NCBI GenBank assembly: GCA_023393475.1
Contig: JAEWLC010000014.1
Span: 52,182 to 116,181, forward strand
Length of the DNA: 64,000 nucleotides
Reading direction: 5' to 3'
Origin: Pseudomonadota bacterium
Lineage (GTDB): Bacteria; Pseudomonadota; Alphaproteobacteria; Rhizobiales; Devosiaceae
Shown: positions 9,663-18,877 of the stretch, one piece after another
Position numbering within the stretch: the first letter of the stretch is position 1
Layout: the number at the start of each line of letters is the position of its first letter
Notes under the pieces: model-generated
Database searches by the model: none
Seen by the model: only the letters and a program-made list of their open reading frames with translations
Told to the model about the DNA's origin: nothing
Position numbers and translations under genes: made by a program

Positions 9663-11074
9663 GCGCCATCAACAATATCATTTCCGCATCAAGCGTAAGT
9701 GCATACCGCACTGTCGTTCAGTCGGTCTTCAATATTGGCCTCGCGGCGGTATTGGTGAGCCACGAGTTCGGCATACTGGCCTTTGCAATGCCGGCATTCG
9801 TGTTCTTGGCCCTTCTCGGCGACTTGGGGCTGGGATCAGCCATACTGAGAGCCGAGAGAGTCACGCCCGATCAGCTATCGGCCACTTTCTCGTTCTCCCT
9901 ACTAGTTGGGGTAGCCGGTGGAGTTCTCCTGCTAGCGCTCGCCCCTCTGATGAGCTACGCGGCCAATGAAACATCCGTCCGCGATCTTGTCGCAGGACTG
10001 TCACTTGCCTTCTTCTTTCTCATTGGTAGCGTCGTGCCGAGGGCTACGCTGGAGCGTAATCTACTCTTCAAGCAGATTCTTGTGATCGAAGTTATTTCAG
10101 TCACTAGCGCCGCAGCCACCGGCATCCTCGCCGCCCTATTGACACAGTCGGCCATCTCGATCGTTTTCTTCTATGTAACACTACATGCACTCCGCTTTTT
10201 TCAGCTTGTCCTAGCGCAACCAACGCGACTTTCGCTGTCACTTAACATCAAGCTGGCAGTGCCATTTCTGAAAGTGGGAGGATGGGTTCTCGCATTTAGC
10301 CTTCAGAATTTTGTGTTACGAAATGCCGACAACATACTTGTAGGCATACATCTCGGTACCGCTGCTCTCGGCTTGTATGCACTGTCCTACCAGATAATGG
10401 TTCTACCACTAATGCTGGTAACATGGCCCGCAGGAACGGTGATCGTTGCTTGGATCACTCGATTGCGAGGTCGCGGGGCTGATTGGCGACCATTGCTCGA
10501 GGCCCTTATGCGACTGTCAGGAGCGGTATCTGGCAGTGTTTGCGCCTTTGTGCTGCTATTCGCGAGAGACGTAGAAGCGCTGCTGGGGCCGACCTGGGTT
10601 GGGCTCGCGAGTGTGGCCGTAATCTTGGCGCCCCTGAGCGTCGCGCAATCATTTGGGTCATTCCTAGGAGCCGTGCTCATTGCTATTGGACGAGCTAGAG
10701 AGAATTTCTATACTGGACTGTTTTTCACGGCAGTGGTTCTCACCACTTTTCTGGTATCAGTTAGGCAAGGGATTTTTTGGTTTAGCTTCAGTTACGCCCT
10801 AGTTGGGTCGGCAGTCGCACTCATCAGTGTACTCATCATTGCCGTGGTTGCCAGGGCGCGCCCGCTGGCATTCGTTGTACGCGTAACGACGCTAGCGGTA
10901 GTCTTCTTTTCTATAGAAATGGGCGCTGGCCTCGTGTTTCAGCTCTTCGTGCCTGACGCTTCTCTTCCACTGCGCTTTGGTCTTTACGTCTTCAGCGGAG
11001 GCATTGCTGCCGCGGCTGCCTTTCGACTGTGGTGCGCGGATGTCGTTCTCCTACGCAAACCAATCGAGAGTTAG
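9659..11074 (+). CDS. Wzx-type polysaccharide flippase
   Basis: 471 residues starting at a TTG that overlaps the polymerase stop codon. About 12-14 membrane segments; the N-terminus (AYRTVVQSVFNIGLAAVLV) and the mid-protein NADNILVGIHLGTAALGLYALSYQI match the MATE-like oligosaccharide flippase superfamily (RfbX/Wzx), where each half carries such a helix pair. It would move undecaprenyl-linked repeat units across the inner membrane. Paired with the Wzy-like gene, it indicates a Wzx/Wzy-dependent pathway. Confidence 0.88.
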   Translation: MSAINNIISASSVSAYRTVVQSVFNIGLAAVLVSHEFGILAFAMPAFVFLALLGDLGLGSAILRAERVTPDQLSATFSFSLLVGVAGGVLLLALAPLMSYAANETSVRDLVAGLSLAFFFLIGSVVPRATLERNLLFKQILVIEVISVTSAAATGILAALLTQSAISIVFFYVTLHALRFFQLVLAQPTRLSLSLNIKLAVPFLKVGGWVLAFSLQNFVLRNADNILVGIHLGTAALGLYALSYQIMVLPLMLVTWPAGTVIVAWITRLRGRGADWRPLLEALMRLSGAVSGSVCAFVLLFARDVEALLGPTWVGLASVAVILAPLSVAQSFGSFLGAVLIAIGRARENFYTGLFFTAVVLTTFLVSVRQGIFWFSFSYALVGSAVALISVLIIAVVARARPLAFVVRVTTLAVVFFSIEMGAGLVFQLFVPDASLPLRFGLYVFSGGIAAAAAFRLWCADVVLLRKPIES

Positions 11075-11075
11075 A

Positions 11076-12005
11076 ATGACACGAGCCCCCAAGCCCAGCC
11101 TGGCCGCCATTATCCTAACCCATAACGAGTCGCGCCACATCAAGCGATGTCTCGAGGCGATTCAACCAATCACCTCCGAGGTATTTGTCATCGACTCTGG
11201 TTCAAGTGATGGGACGCCAGAGATTGCAGGTGCCGCAGGAGCCAAGGTACTGACTCATACCTGGAAGAATTATGCCGACCAATTCCAGTGGGCGCTGGAC
11301 AACATCAAAAGCGACGCTGACTGGATACTTCGCCTAGATGCCGACGAAATAATTGAGCCGGATCTTGCTGCGCGAATCATTACACAGCTTCCGCAGCAAC
11401 CACCTGACGTTGTGGGCGTGAACCTCTTCCGCAAGCATATCTTTTTCAATCGCTGGATAAAGCACGGGGGGCGCTATCCCCTCACACTGCTCCGCATATT
11501 CCGGCGCGGATATGGGCGAATAGAGCAACGCTGGATGGATGAGCACATTCTCGTCGAAGGGGGGCGCACAGTGCATTTCCCCGGAGGGTTTGCGGACCAC
11601 AATCTGAATGACTTGACGTTCTTTATCGACAAGCACAACAAGTATGCAACGCGCGAGGCCATCGATGTCCTGAACCAGCGCTTACAACTATTCCCTAGGG
11701 ACGTCGAGCTACACGCCGAAACCGTTTCTCGTCAGGCAGCGATGAAGCGGTGGATCAAGGAGCACGTCTACAATAACATACCGTATCAGGTATCAAGTAC
11801 TGGATACTTCCTGTACCGATACTTCTTTCAACTGGGCGTCCTCGATGGAGCAGAGGGGCTGATGTACCACTTCCTGCAAGGCTACTGGTACCGGTTTCTA
11901 GTCGGAGCAAAACTATACGAACTCGAGCTAGAGATAAAGGGAGCGCTTGACAAGGAGGAGATCATTGCACGCATTGAAAGACTGACGGGCCACAAACTAA
12001 GGTGA
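11076..12005 (+). CDS. Glycosyltransferase family 2 (WaaE/KdtX-like)
   Basis: 309 residues from the ATG at 11076, two bases after the flippase stop; an earlier in-frame start at 10977 would overlap the flippase. A GT-A fold is shown by AAIILTHNESRHIKRCLEAI at the N-terminus, VIDSGSSDGT, and the metal-binding D-x-D in LRLDADEII. The C-terminal half, with GGRYPLTLLRIFRRG and an ERYW-like aromatic segment, matches the lipopolysaccharide-core WaaE family. Last gene of the plus-strand island operon. Confidence 0.88.
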   Translation: MTRAPKPSLAAIILTHNESRHIKRCLEAIQPITSEVFVIDSGSSDGTPEIAGAAGAKVLTHTWKNYADQFQWALDNIKSDADWILRLDADEIIEPDLAARIITQLPQQPPDVVGVNLFRKHIFFNRWIKHGGRYPLTLLRIFRRGYGRIEQRWMDEHILVEGGRTVHFPGGFADHNLNDLTFFIDKHNKYATREAIDVLNQRLQLFPRDVELHAETVSRQAAMKRWIKEHVYNNIPYQVSSTGYFLYRYFFQLGVLDGAEGLMYHFLQGYWYRFLVGAKLYELELEIKGALDKEEIIARIERLTGHKLR

Positions 12006-12143
12006 GGGGGTTTGGTGGCCATGGTTTTGCGTTACAGCGTACAGCCGATAGGCCGTCCCTTGCCGTTTCTCGCCTGCAATCCTACCCTGAGTTCACTCTA
12101 CTGGAACTTAGCAAACGGCGAGATCGCAGACGCCGGGAAGAGG

Positions 12144-12920
12144 CTATCGGACGGCCAGCACGTCGTAGTGAGTTCCTGAGCCAACATGCCTCAATCGAAA
12201 TTTCGCCTCCACCAACGGCGTCGATAGCCTCTCTGGGTCACACCATTCCTCATCGACCTCATAGAAAACGACGGATACTCGCGACGCCAGCGACGAGGCC
12301 ATCAGCTGCGCGATTACGACTTGTTCATGGCCCTCAACATCAACTTTGACTACAAGTGGAAGGTCTGCAGGTGATATTCGGGCCGCGATATCCTCGACCG
12401 TCGTTAAGCCCACCACTTGAGTTTCCCTCCCCACGATGTGGTTCAAAGAGGCAACACCGCTGTGGTGTGAGTCTACCGATATTGCTCCGTCCCCGGTGTG
12501 ATCTGAGATGGCTAGGGGGATGGTTGTGATGCGCTCCTGCATCCCATTGATCCTGATGTTCTCTCTCAGTAGGTCCACCGTCGATGCCACTGGTTCAAAC
12601 GCATATACTTGTTCGCACTTCGGGTTGCGAGCTGCCAGCAGCGAATAGAGTCCCTGATTTGCTCCTACGTCGAGGAACACAAAGGGGGCTCTTCTCTGCT
12701 TGAGGAGGCGTGAGAGGGTGTTTCCGTAACTGCCGCTGAAGCACATCTCAAACGTCTCGTCGCCCCAGTTTGAGTGCATCAAGACGCCGTACTCTGTCCT
12801 CGATGTGGTGAATTTCATCCCCTTGTAGAAGGCACGACGAGCTAGCCGCGCTACTTTTCGAGGCCCTCGAAGCAACGTGCCCCAAGGCCCATACCGCTCG
12901 AGGGCTTGAGAAATGTTCAT
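12144..12920 (-). CDS. FkbM-family SAM-dependent methyltransferase
   Basis: 258 residues. I chose the ATG at 12920 because GGAGGAG sits five bases upstream; a GTG at 12956 lacks a ribosome site. SAM-binding motif I is DVGANQGLYS, motif II is YAFEPV, and KVDVEGHE is the FkbM hallmark. Such enzymes methylate hydroxyl groups on sugars or polyketides, so capping or decorating the island polysaccharide is the likely job. Convergent with the GT2 gene, 138 bases apart. Confidence 0.88.
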   Translation of the reverse strand: MNISQALERYGPWGTLLRGPRKVARLARRAFYKGMKFTTSRTEYGVLMHSNWGDETFEMCFSGSYGNTLSRLLKQRRAPFVFLDVGANQGLYSLLAARNPKCEQVYAFEPVASTVDLLRENIRINGMQERITTIPLAISDHTGDGAISVDSHHSGVASLNHIVGRETQVVGLTTVEDIAARISPADLPLVVKVDVEGHEQVVIAQLMASSLASRVSVVFYEVDEEWCDPERLSTPLVEAKFRLRHVGSGTHYDVLAVR

Positions 12921-13186
12921 ACGCAGCTCCTCCCGGCCGCCACTGACCGTCACCAACGACTACTTACGTCCTCTACAACTTTACCGGAGATTTGGCCCGT
13001 AGTGTGTCAGCTATGTACGAGCATTCCATCTCGCTAGGGCACCAGCCGTTAACAGGCGATAATATTACAAGACTAGTTAGTGACTTATTCTGCCGTGAGC
13101 ACACAGGTTGATTCCGCGACCAACGCAGGGTACTTTCGTGAACGACAAGAGTCCTAGACGCGGGGGGCCTGCGGGGCGACAGATTC

Positions 13187-13885
13187 TCACTTTCCCCTCG
13201 GTGTGGCAATATCGACTTGGCACGTGCGAGGACCTCTCACCCCCCCACCGCTAAAGCGTCCGGGTACGCTCTTGAGGCTGAACTCGATTTTCTTGAGCCC
13301 CCCCTCCCCTTCAACGTACTCCCCCGTGACGGTAAGTGCTTCGTTCACGACCACCCCTCTCCACTGTTCGTAGTAGGGCTCAGCGCGGTCACCGCGGGAC
13401 AACGACAGCGTTGCACCATCAAAATAGACTTCGTAAGTCCGGGCGAGCCCCTGATCCCCACCCGATGGTGTGCAAAGAAGCTGCGCCTGTAAGAGAGTTT
13501 TGGCGGTGCCTCCCGCTGGTTCCGCGTCAGCCGCCCAGACTCCCACTACAGACTGGATTGCTTCCGCTGCAGCCAGTGTGAGCGGGCCGCTCGCGCAAAC
13601 CTCGGCTATCCCCTTGCTTACGCAGTAGGTATTGATCGCCCTAATGGTGGTACGGTCCAGCATGCCGCTGGGTTCAACGCCTGCCGTTACTTGTAGGAGC
13701 CCCACATAGGCGTTGGCGTCCGTCTCGAGGACCGCCGGTAGTTCGGTAGACCCAGCTCTAAAGGATTGGAGCAGCTTCGCGAAATCACGAGGCAATGCTT
13801 CTTGTCCCATCGCCACTCCGGGCAGCGGCAAAAGCGACAGAGCCGCTACGACCAAATAAGTCTGCAAAACTACCGTTCTCTGCAT
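13187..13885 (-). CDS. Exported protein of unknown function
   Basis: 232 residues from the ATG at 13885, preceded by GGAG. A clear Sec signal peptide covers about 1-28 (basic start, hydrophobic core, cleavage near VAMGQ). The mature protein has two Cys in the central part (CVSKGIAEVC), which could form a disulfide, and a segment (GVEPSGMLDRTTIRAI) faintly like a peptidoglycan-binding helix. The C-terminal half is beta-rich with many Glu and Gly residues. No family recognised. It stands alone between the polysaccharide island and the ParA-like operon. Confidence 0.65.
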   Translation of the reverse strand: MQRTVVLQTYLVVAALSLLPLPGVAMGQEALPRDFAKLLQSFRAGSTELPAVLETDANAYVGLLQVTAGVEPSGMLDRTTIRAINTYCVSKGIAEVCASGPLTLAAAEAIQSVVGVWAADAEPAGGTAKTLLQAQLLCTPSGGDQGLARTYEVYFDGATLSLSRGDRAEPYYEQWRGVVVNEALTVTGEYVEGEGGLKKIEFSLKSVPGRFSGGGVRGPRTCQVDIATPRGK

Positions 13886-14135
13886 ACTGACACTCCGCAA
13901 TTAACCTGTGGCATCAAGATGAAGCCCCGCAGCGCCAAATGGGAGATATGGCGAGCCGGGCAGGAATTCTGGCTCTCGTGCCAAGCCTTCGCGCTAACTC
14001 CATCTACGTTGCAGACCGTCTGCGCATCTGACGCGGGCGCCATAAGACGCTGTTCTCAGTAAACTGGCACTGGAAAGCGTGCCACACAACCAGGGGCTCT
14101 CCCTACCCCGAGGAACTCGGATCAGGTCAGAGTAA

Positions 14136-14753
14136 CTATCCCTTCTTGGAAGTTGATAATACGCTGTGCCACTTGTCGAGCACTCTTCGGCTGTGGGTGT
14201 ACAGGGACCTCCATCCCCTAAGTAGCAGTGAGACTTCCAGCGCCTTCGTCGCCCGCCTGGTTCCTGCGCAGCCGCGACTCCGCGCTAAGCGCGTCTTGGC
14301 CGCGGTAGGGCGCGACGGCGCGAAGGTTGCTCCACGCGTACGAATCGCCGTGCCAGTCGTCATCGGAGACCCTACGGCGTGTTCTGAGTTGTGCTGCTTC
14401 GAACGCTGTGGGGCGCTCCTGTGGAAACGTGCTAGCGCCGATCGTAGAGCAGGCCCGACCTCCTTTGCTGCCGCTGGGTCTTTGGCGACTTCGTCTAGCA
14501 GGTTAGTCATCCGCAGCTCAAAGGCCGCGTCGACGGCCTTGCCGACGATCGTGGGGCGTCGGGCATTGCGATCGCGCTCCAACGCGCTAATTAGCCGCCG
14601 TTGATTCTTCCGACGCACCAGAACGAATGCGTTTGACAACGCGCGAACCCCGACCGGCTCGCCGACGAGATAGAGCAGACCGAGAAATTCGGCCATTGCC
14701 TGCTCGTCACCTCGTTCCATCTTCGGCGCGTAGCTCTCGCAGTAGCGCTGCAC
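14136..14753 (-). CDS. Hypothetical protein, third gene of ParA-like operon
   Basis: 205 residues from a GTG at 14753 with GAGGAG just upstream. The first ~115 residues look like a normal helical globular domain. The remainder is Arg/Thr/Ser-rich and of low complexity, so a frame change near residue 120 cannot be excluded. It starts 26 bases after the ParA-like stop and is probably cotranscribed. No family recognised. Confidence 0.5.
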   Translation of the reverse strand: MQRYCESYAPKMERGDEQAMAEFLGLLYLVGEPVGVRALSNAFVLVRRKNQRRLISALERDRNARRPTIVGKAVDAAFELRMTNLLDEVAKDPAAAKEVGPALRSALARFHRSAPQRSKQHNSEHAVGSPMTTGTAIRTRGATFAPSRPTAAKTRLARSRGCAGTRRATKALEVSLLLRGWRSLYTHSRRVLDKWHSVLSTSKKG

Positions 14754-14779
14754 GATCTCCTCTAGTGTTGGAAAGGGCG

Positions 14780-15592
14780 CTATGCGCCCAACTGAAAACC
14801 CAGGCCGTTCGCCTCCTTCAAAGTCCCGGCCAAGATATGGCGAGCAGTAGTCATGACGACTTCCGCCCGACCCTCCGTCGTACCCAGCTCGGAGGCCAGC
14901 TCCAGGGCGGATACCGGACCCTGGGGATCGGCAATGTGGTGGAGTGGCCGAGTGGTCTGCTCAAGAAGAAGCGCCGCCTGCTTGTTGATGTGCGGGAGGC
15001 TCAGAAAGCCATGCTTGGCCAAGCGAAGCGCTGCATGGAAAGCGTGGTCGGCGGGAAGGTCGTTCGGAGATCCGTCACGATGGTTCTTGATCGGAACGAT
15101 GTAGTGACCGGGAAGGGCTTTGGACATTGCCTTCATCGTCGCCACTGCACTTGCTGCAATGTCGTTGCGCGCGGTGAGAGGGACAACAACGAGCGCAAAC
15201 TCGCCCATCGCAGTGAGCCGATCCGCGATGCTGAGGCTATCAAAGACGATCGGAATTCGGCCGATCGAACCGGCAGACGTGTCGTAGATGATCAGCTTCT
15301 TGGGGTTGGTTTCCAATTCGCGGATGAGCGCGAGCAACCCCTCGTGCTTGTCAACGTCGGCGAGTTCGTTCTCCATCACTTCGCTGGAAGTAGCGAGGGG
15401 GATCTTGATGACCTCACCGTACATGTCGAGGCGCTTCTGGGAGTCATTCTGGAGAATACACACTTCGTAGCCGCACTGTTGCCCGTAGCTAGCGAGCAGC
15501 GCCGCGGTGAAAGTCTTGCCAGCGCTTCTGTCCTGCGCGGTGACGATGAAACGGGGGGGCTTCTGGAAAGTCGGAGATTCGGTCTTGGACAT
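14780..15592 (-). CDS. ParA/MinD-like P-loop ATPase, divergent Walker A
   Basis: 270 residues. The N-terminus RFIVTAQDRSAGKTFTAALL is a P-loop-like strand-loop-helix in which A-Q-D-R-S-A-G-K-T replaces the usual K-G-G-x-G-K-T, keeping the catalytic GKT. LIIYDTSAG fits the Walker B/switch region of ParA-type ATPases, and VVPLTARNDIAAS resembles the later conserved strand. ParA-like proteins on mobile elements position or stabilise DNA. It sits between two unknown genes on the same strand and near a tyrosine recombinase, which supports a maintenance role for an integrated element. ATPase class is likely, function inferred. Confidence 0.68.
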   Translation of the reverse strand: MSKTESPTFQKPPRFIVTAQDRSAGKTFTAALLASYGQQCGYEVCILQNDSQKRLDMYGEVIKIPLATSSEVMENELADVDKHEGLLALIRELETNPKKLIIYDTSAGSIGRIPIVFDSLSIADRLTAMGEFALVVVPLTARNDIAASAVATMKAMSKALPGHYIVPIKNHRDGSPNDLPADHAFHAALRLAKHGFLSLPHINKQAALLLEQTTRPLHHIADPQGPVSALELASELGTTEGRAEVVMTTARHILAGTLKEANGLGFQLGA

Positions 15593-15665
15593 GCTTGTGC
15601 TTCTGGATGTTGGTCGGCGCGGAGCGAGGAGTCGGTACAGGTAGTGACGGCGTCGCGCTGGTCCG

Positions 15666-16061
15666 TCAGGAACTGTCCAACTCTGAAGCGTCCTCGCCCC
15701 AGTGGCGGACCCTTTCGGTCACGCGCAACATCGTCGCCCCGTCTGCGGTCGGCCCCTGCCCTGCGTTCTGGCCGCGGGTCGTTGACGCGACCGCTGCACG
15801 GCTCGTCTTCTTTCCCTCTGCGGCTGCACGCTCTCCCTTGCGGTGCACTGAATATAGAGCCCGCAAGCGCTGGCTCTTGATCTGGGCGTCGCCGCGGACA
15901 CTGCTCAAGGTGGTGGCAATCCAGTCCCACCGGACGTCGTCGTTGCGCAACTCAACGATCTCCGGGAGCAATGTCACGAAGTGGTTGGCGAGCGAACGCC
16001 TCCCTGCTGCGTTGCAGAGCGTCTCGGTAACGCGGGCGCGGAACTGGTCGGCGGTAATCAA
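15666..16061 (-). CDS. Hypothetical basic protein, first gene of ParA-like operon
   Basis: 131 residues from a TTG at 16061 with AAGGAG six bases upstream, a good ribosome site that decides the start. The N-terminal ~75 residues are helical (MITADQFRARVTETL...); the C-terminus is rich in Arg, Ala and Thr and probably disordered. Possibly a small DNA-binding partner of the ParA-like ATPase encoded 73 bases downstream. This is inference from position and charge only. Confidence 0.55.
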   Translation of the reverse strand: MITADQFRARVTETLCNAAGRRSLANHFVTLLPEIVELRNDDVRWDWIATTLSSVRGDAQIKSQRLRALYSVHRKGERAAAEGKKTSRAAVASTTRGQNAGQGPTADGATMLRVTERVRHWGEDASELDSS

Positions 16062-16073
16062 ACTAAACTCCTT

Positions 16074-16090
16074 ACACGTAGACTGCGTGT
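16074..16090. promoter_or_regulatory. Inverted repeat in divergent promoter region
   Basis: ACACG-TAGACTG-CGTGT: five-base arms in perfect inverted order around seven bases, lying in the 75-base gap between two divergently transcribed genes. It overlaps the region just upstream of the AAGGAG site, so a bound regulator could block one or both directions. Short enough to arise by chance. Confidence 0.3.
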
Positions 16091-16136
16091 TGGTGCGGGA
16101 ATTGTCAAGGCGGCGCTGAGCGTGCAGGTTGCAGGC

Positions 16137-17123
16137 ATGATTGAACCGTCAACAAGCTGGCTGACCAAGGCCCGACAGGCAGGAGACCTGCTCAACAGCG
16201 AACGGCAGTCCTACGGGAGCAGATTGGAAACTGAGGAAGCAGTTGCTGGCAGTCTGAATCTCAGAAGATCGACACTTCGATCCTATCTCGAGGCGGCCCG
16301 CGTCATTGAGGAAACCGCCGCGACTGACCGTTCCGTAGCCGAACTGCTGGAGAACGCTTCTGTGGACGTGGTTCGGGCCATCGGACGCTGGGCCCGGCGT
16401 GACGCTGCATCGGCGCACGACTTTATTAGGCGGCATCCGTCTGCCAGTAGGAGCCAGGTGCTCGCCGAAGAGCGGCTGGCCAGTGAGGTCGGGCAGGCGG
16501 AAAACCCAGGTCCGCCGATTTGGGAGATACTCCAGTGGCAAGCTGTTGGCAGGCCGGAAGGCGGCGGCTGGGGTGGAGCACTGCTCGAGCATCTCCGGCT
16601 ATTGATTGGCTACGAGCAGGCGAACAAACTCTGGGCAGACCTTCCCTACCTACCCCTGAGGGGGCCAGGGAACGACTACGAAAATGCGCTGAGTATCGAG
16701 GCGATCGGCTCGCTGCGCGCGCCGCTCGCAGGATCCGCTCCGCTCCCCTGGTATGAGTTGCCCGGCGAGGAGTTGCCGCTCGTTGCCTATCTTCACGAAG
16801 TCCGCTTCAGGATCCGCGACGCGTATCGGCACGAAGCAAAGAGAATCCAGTTCCGAGCCATGGCGCTCACCGAGCAGGTTCCGATTGTTATGCTCCCGCT
16901 GCCCGACGAGGAGGCCCGTCGCGAGTTCGTAGCGGGAATGATCTCCATTCCGCCGCGGCGATTTCCCAGATTTGACCCCCGCCAACAGTTTCGCCTGAGC
17001 GGCGGCAGGAGTGAGGGCGCTGCAAGCGTCCTCGCCGGTCGCCTCCTTATCCCCGCGGTGGACCGCGGCGCCATTGTGATGGTCACGCCAGAGACGGTTT
17101 TCGACGACATCTACGCAAGATGA
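16137..17123 (+). CDS. Hypothetical protein, possible DNA-binding
   Basis: 328 residues from the ATG at 16137; GTG codons up to ~45 bases upstream are alternatives. Residues ~20-55 (ETEEAVAGSLNLRRSTLRSY) have the pattern of a helix-turn-helix. The rest is mixed alpha/beta with no catalytic motif I recognise. It is divergent from the ParA-like operon and upstream of a tyrosine recombinase, so a regulator or accessory factor of an integrated element is plausible. Confidence 0.6.
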   Translation: MIEPSTSWLTKARQAGDLLNSERQSYGSRLETEEAVAGSLNLRRSTLRSYLEAARVIEETAATDRSVAELLENASVDVVRAIGRWARRDAASAHDFIRRHPSASRSQVLAEERLASEVGQAENPGPPIWEILQWQAVGRPEGGGWGGALLEHLRLLIGYEQANKLWADLPYLPLRGPGNDYENALSIEAIGSLRAPLAGSAPLPWYELPGEELPLVAYLHEVRFRIRDAYRHEAKRIQFRAMALTEQVPIVMLPLPDEEARREFVAGMISIPPRRFPRFDPRQQFRLSGGRSEGAASVLAGRLLIPAVDRGAIVMVTPETVFDDIYAR

Positions 17124-17489
17124 CTCCGCGATCGACCGAGGCGTGAGGAGCCGTTCACCCCTGCGTAGGCGACCGCTGTTGGCACGTTGTTTGTGGCTCG
17201 TACGCAAAGAGCATTCGTTTGCCCCCTGCCCGTATTGGCTTTGTACCTGCCTCGTGGGGGGATCGCATGCTTATGCCCCTTCCTGCACGTTGGATGTGTG
17301 GGACGCGCGCCAAAGTGTTACCGGTTCATTGTCTCCAGCTCTTCCAGCACGCACGAGGCAAAGGGGCCGCCTTGGCTGTGAAACGCAGAAGAATGACACT
17401 GCACGCCCCCCGGGGGAGACCGACCCCAATATCTTGTCTTTTCTCATTTTTATGCCAAAATAACATGGAGTAATGACAAGGGCAGGCGA
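17124..17489. other. Non-coding gap upstream of second recombinase
   Basis: 366 bases with no convincing gene. The last ~60 bases (about 17430-17480) are strongly A+T-rich and promoter-like. A short C6G5 palindrome lies near 17407. No recognisable attachment-site repeat was found by eye. Confidence 0.35.
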
Positions 17490-18596
17490 TTGGCCAGTGC
17501 GGCAACGAGAGGCAAGCATCTTACGACCGGAATGCATTACGTCGCCCAGGGCCAGAAGAGGTACCCAGACGCAGACGAGTTCGAGGCCCTGTGCCTGCAC
17601 GCGGAAGGGAAGGTCCTGACGGCCAATACCGCTAGGGTCTACAAGCAGAATTATCTGGCGGCGCTCGAGCATCTCGCGGCCAAGGCGAAGATCGACGAAG
17701 AAGCACTCGATCGGTATCGGACTCGCATCGAGGCGGCGCTCAATCGGCGTCGCGGCAAGCCCTCAAAGCCACGGACATCCTCCAAAAAGGTCAAGGACCC
17801 GGAGGAATGGATGGTCCTGGCGGTCTTTGAGCAGCTAAAACGTATGGCGCTGCGCTACCGCCGCCTACGCTCCATGGCGGTGGCGCTTCATTGCCTGCTG
17901 GTTCCCAAGCTCGGCGTGCGCACGGTCGAACTCGTTGGCGCACGCATCGAGGGCGACCATCTCGTCGTCCGGAACGCCAAGCGGCGGACCGGGGAAGATC
18001 CAGAACGCCGGATCGGGATCGCGAACTTCCATGCCACGCACAAGGAGGCCCTTCGCGTCCTGGTCGAGGTCGTTGCAGCCGATGTCGGGGAGCTTGGTTA
18101 CGACAAGTGGCTTTCCAACCTCGCCGAAATCCTCGCCACTGCCTGCAAGGCCGCGAGCCGCCCTGGGCGGGAGATTCCGAGACTTGCGCCGAGCGCCTTC
18201 CGGCACATCGCGCTCTCCACCTGGCACAGCGCCGGCTATTCCGCCGAGGAGATTGCCCGTCTCGCCGGACACCTTTCGATCGGTACGGCGCGGCGTCACT
18301 ACATCAGGAAGTCGAGCGCCTTCCCGGTAGGGCGGGACCTTGTCGAAGTGGTCGAAAACGTCCCCGGGGCGGCCGCAGACGTCGAGTCAAGCCGCGCGAG
18401 CGAGCCCGACTTCATGACCACTGACTTTCCGCGCCCCGCCCCGGCGCCGGAACCGGCAGCAAAAGAGAACCCCTGGCTCAAGTTTCGGCAAGAGCTCGAC
18501 AAGACTGTGCAAGCTACGACGGAAAGTGCCAAGGCGATCGCGGCCACGTCGCCCGAAATCCACGGGCCAGGACGAAAGCCAAAGCCGAAGCGTTGA
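17490..18596 (+). CDS. Tyrosine recombinase, variant active site
   Basis: 368 residues from a TTG at 17490 (AGGGCAGG upstream); an ATG at 17532 is the alternative. An N-terminal core-binding domain is followed by a catalytic domain with Arg144 (GVRTVEL), a Lys in NAKRR, Arg238-His239 (SAFRHIAL), Gly-His at 260-261 (AGHLS) and nucleophile Tyr271 (RRHYIRK). The first His of the usual H-x-x-R box is replaced by Ser. About 95 residues extend past Tyr271, Pro-rich and basic, which is longer than standard XerC/D. Not obviously related to the recombinase at 3248. Likely the integrase of the ParA-like element. Confidence 0.85.
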   Translation: MASAATRGKHLTTGMHYVAQGQKRYPDADEFEALCLHAEGKVLTANTARVYKQNYLAALEHLAAKAKIDEEALDRYRTRIEAALNRRRGKPSKPRTSSKKVKDPEEWMVLAVFEQLKRMALRYRRLRSMAVALHCLLVPKLGVRTVELVGARIEGDHLVVRNAKRRTGEDPERRIGIANFHATHKEALRVLVEVVAADVGELGYDKWLSNLAEILATACKAASRPGREIPRLAPSAFRHIALSTWHSAGYSAEEIARLAGHLSIGTARRHYIRKSSAFPVGRDLVEVVENVPGAAADVESSRASEPDFMTTDFPRPAPAPEPAAKENPWLKFRQELDKTVQATTESAKAIAATSPEIHGPGRKPKPKR

Positions 18597-18877
18597 GGCG
18601 CCCTTGGGAGCGCGGGAATACGCTTCACCCCATGGATGTTTCGGCCGTGGCGGCCTCGCGACCCCGGCACCTTCCCCTCCCCGGTTTGCCGTCAAATGTT
18701 CGATAAAGCCGCTTGAACGGGACCGGTGGGCCGGATCCCTGCCCTGCCCTGCTCGCGGCCGTCACCGCCACCCGATGGCCCTAGACTGTGCCGCGACGCG
18801 ATCCGCCGGGAACGTTCAGACTGCGACGACCGACAACTAAACGGGGACGCGGTCGCAGCTTGCTTCGGATGAGCCTC

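Noticed and set aside
12002..12349. Plus-strand frame after the GT2 gene
   Set aside because: Mostly antisense to the well-supported FkbM methyltransferase.
14627..15880. Plus-strand frame of 417 codons
   Set aside because: Antisense to the ParA-like operon, whose genes have motifs and ribosome sites; the plus product is low-complexity and Arg-rich.
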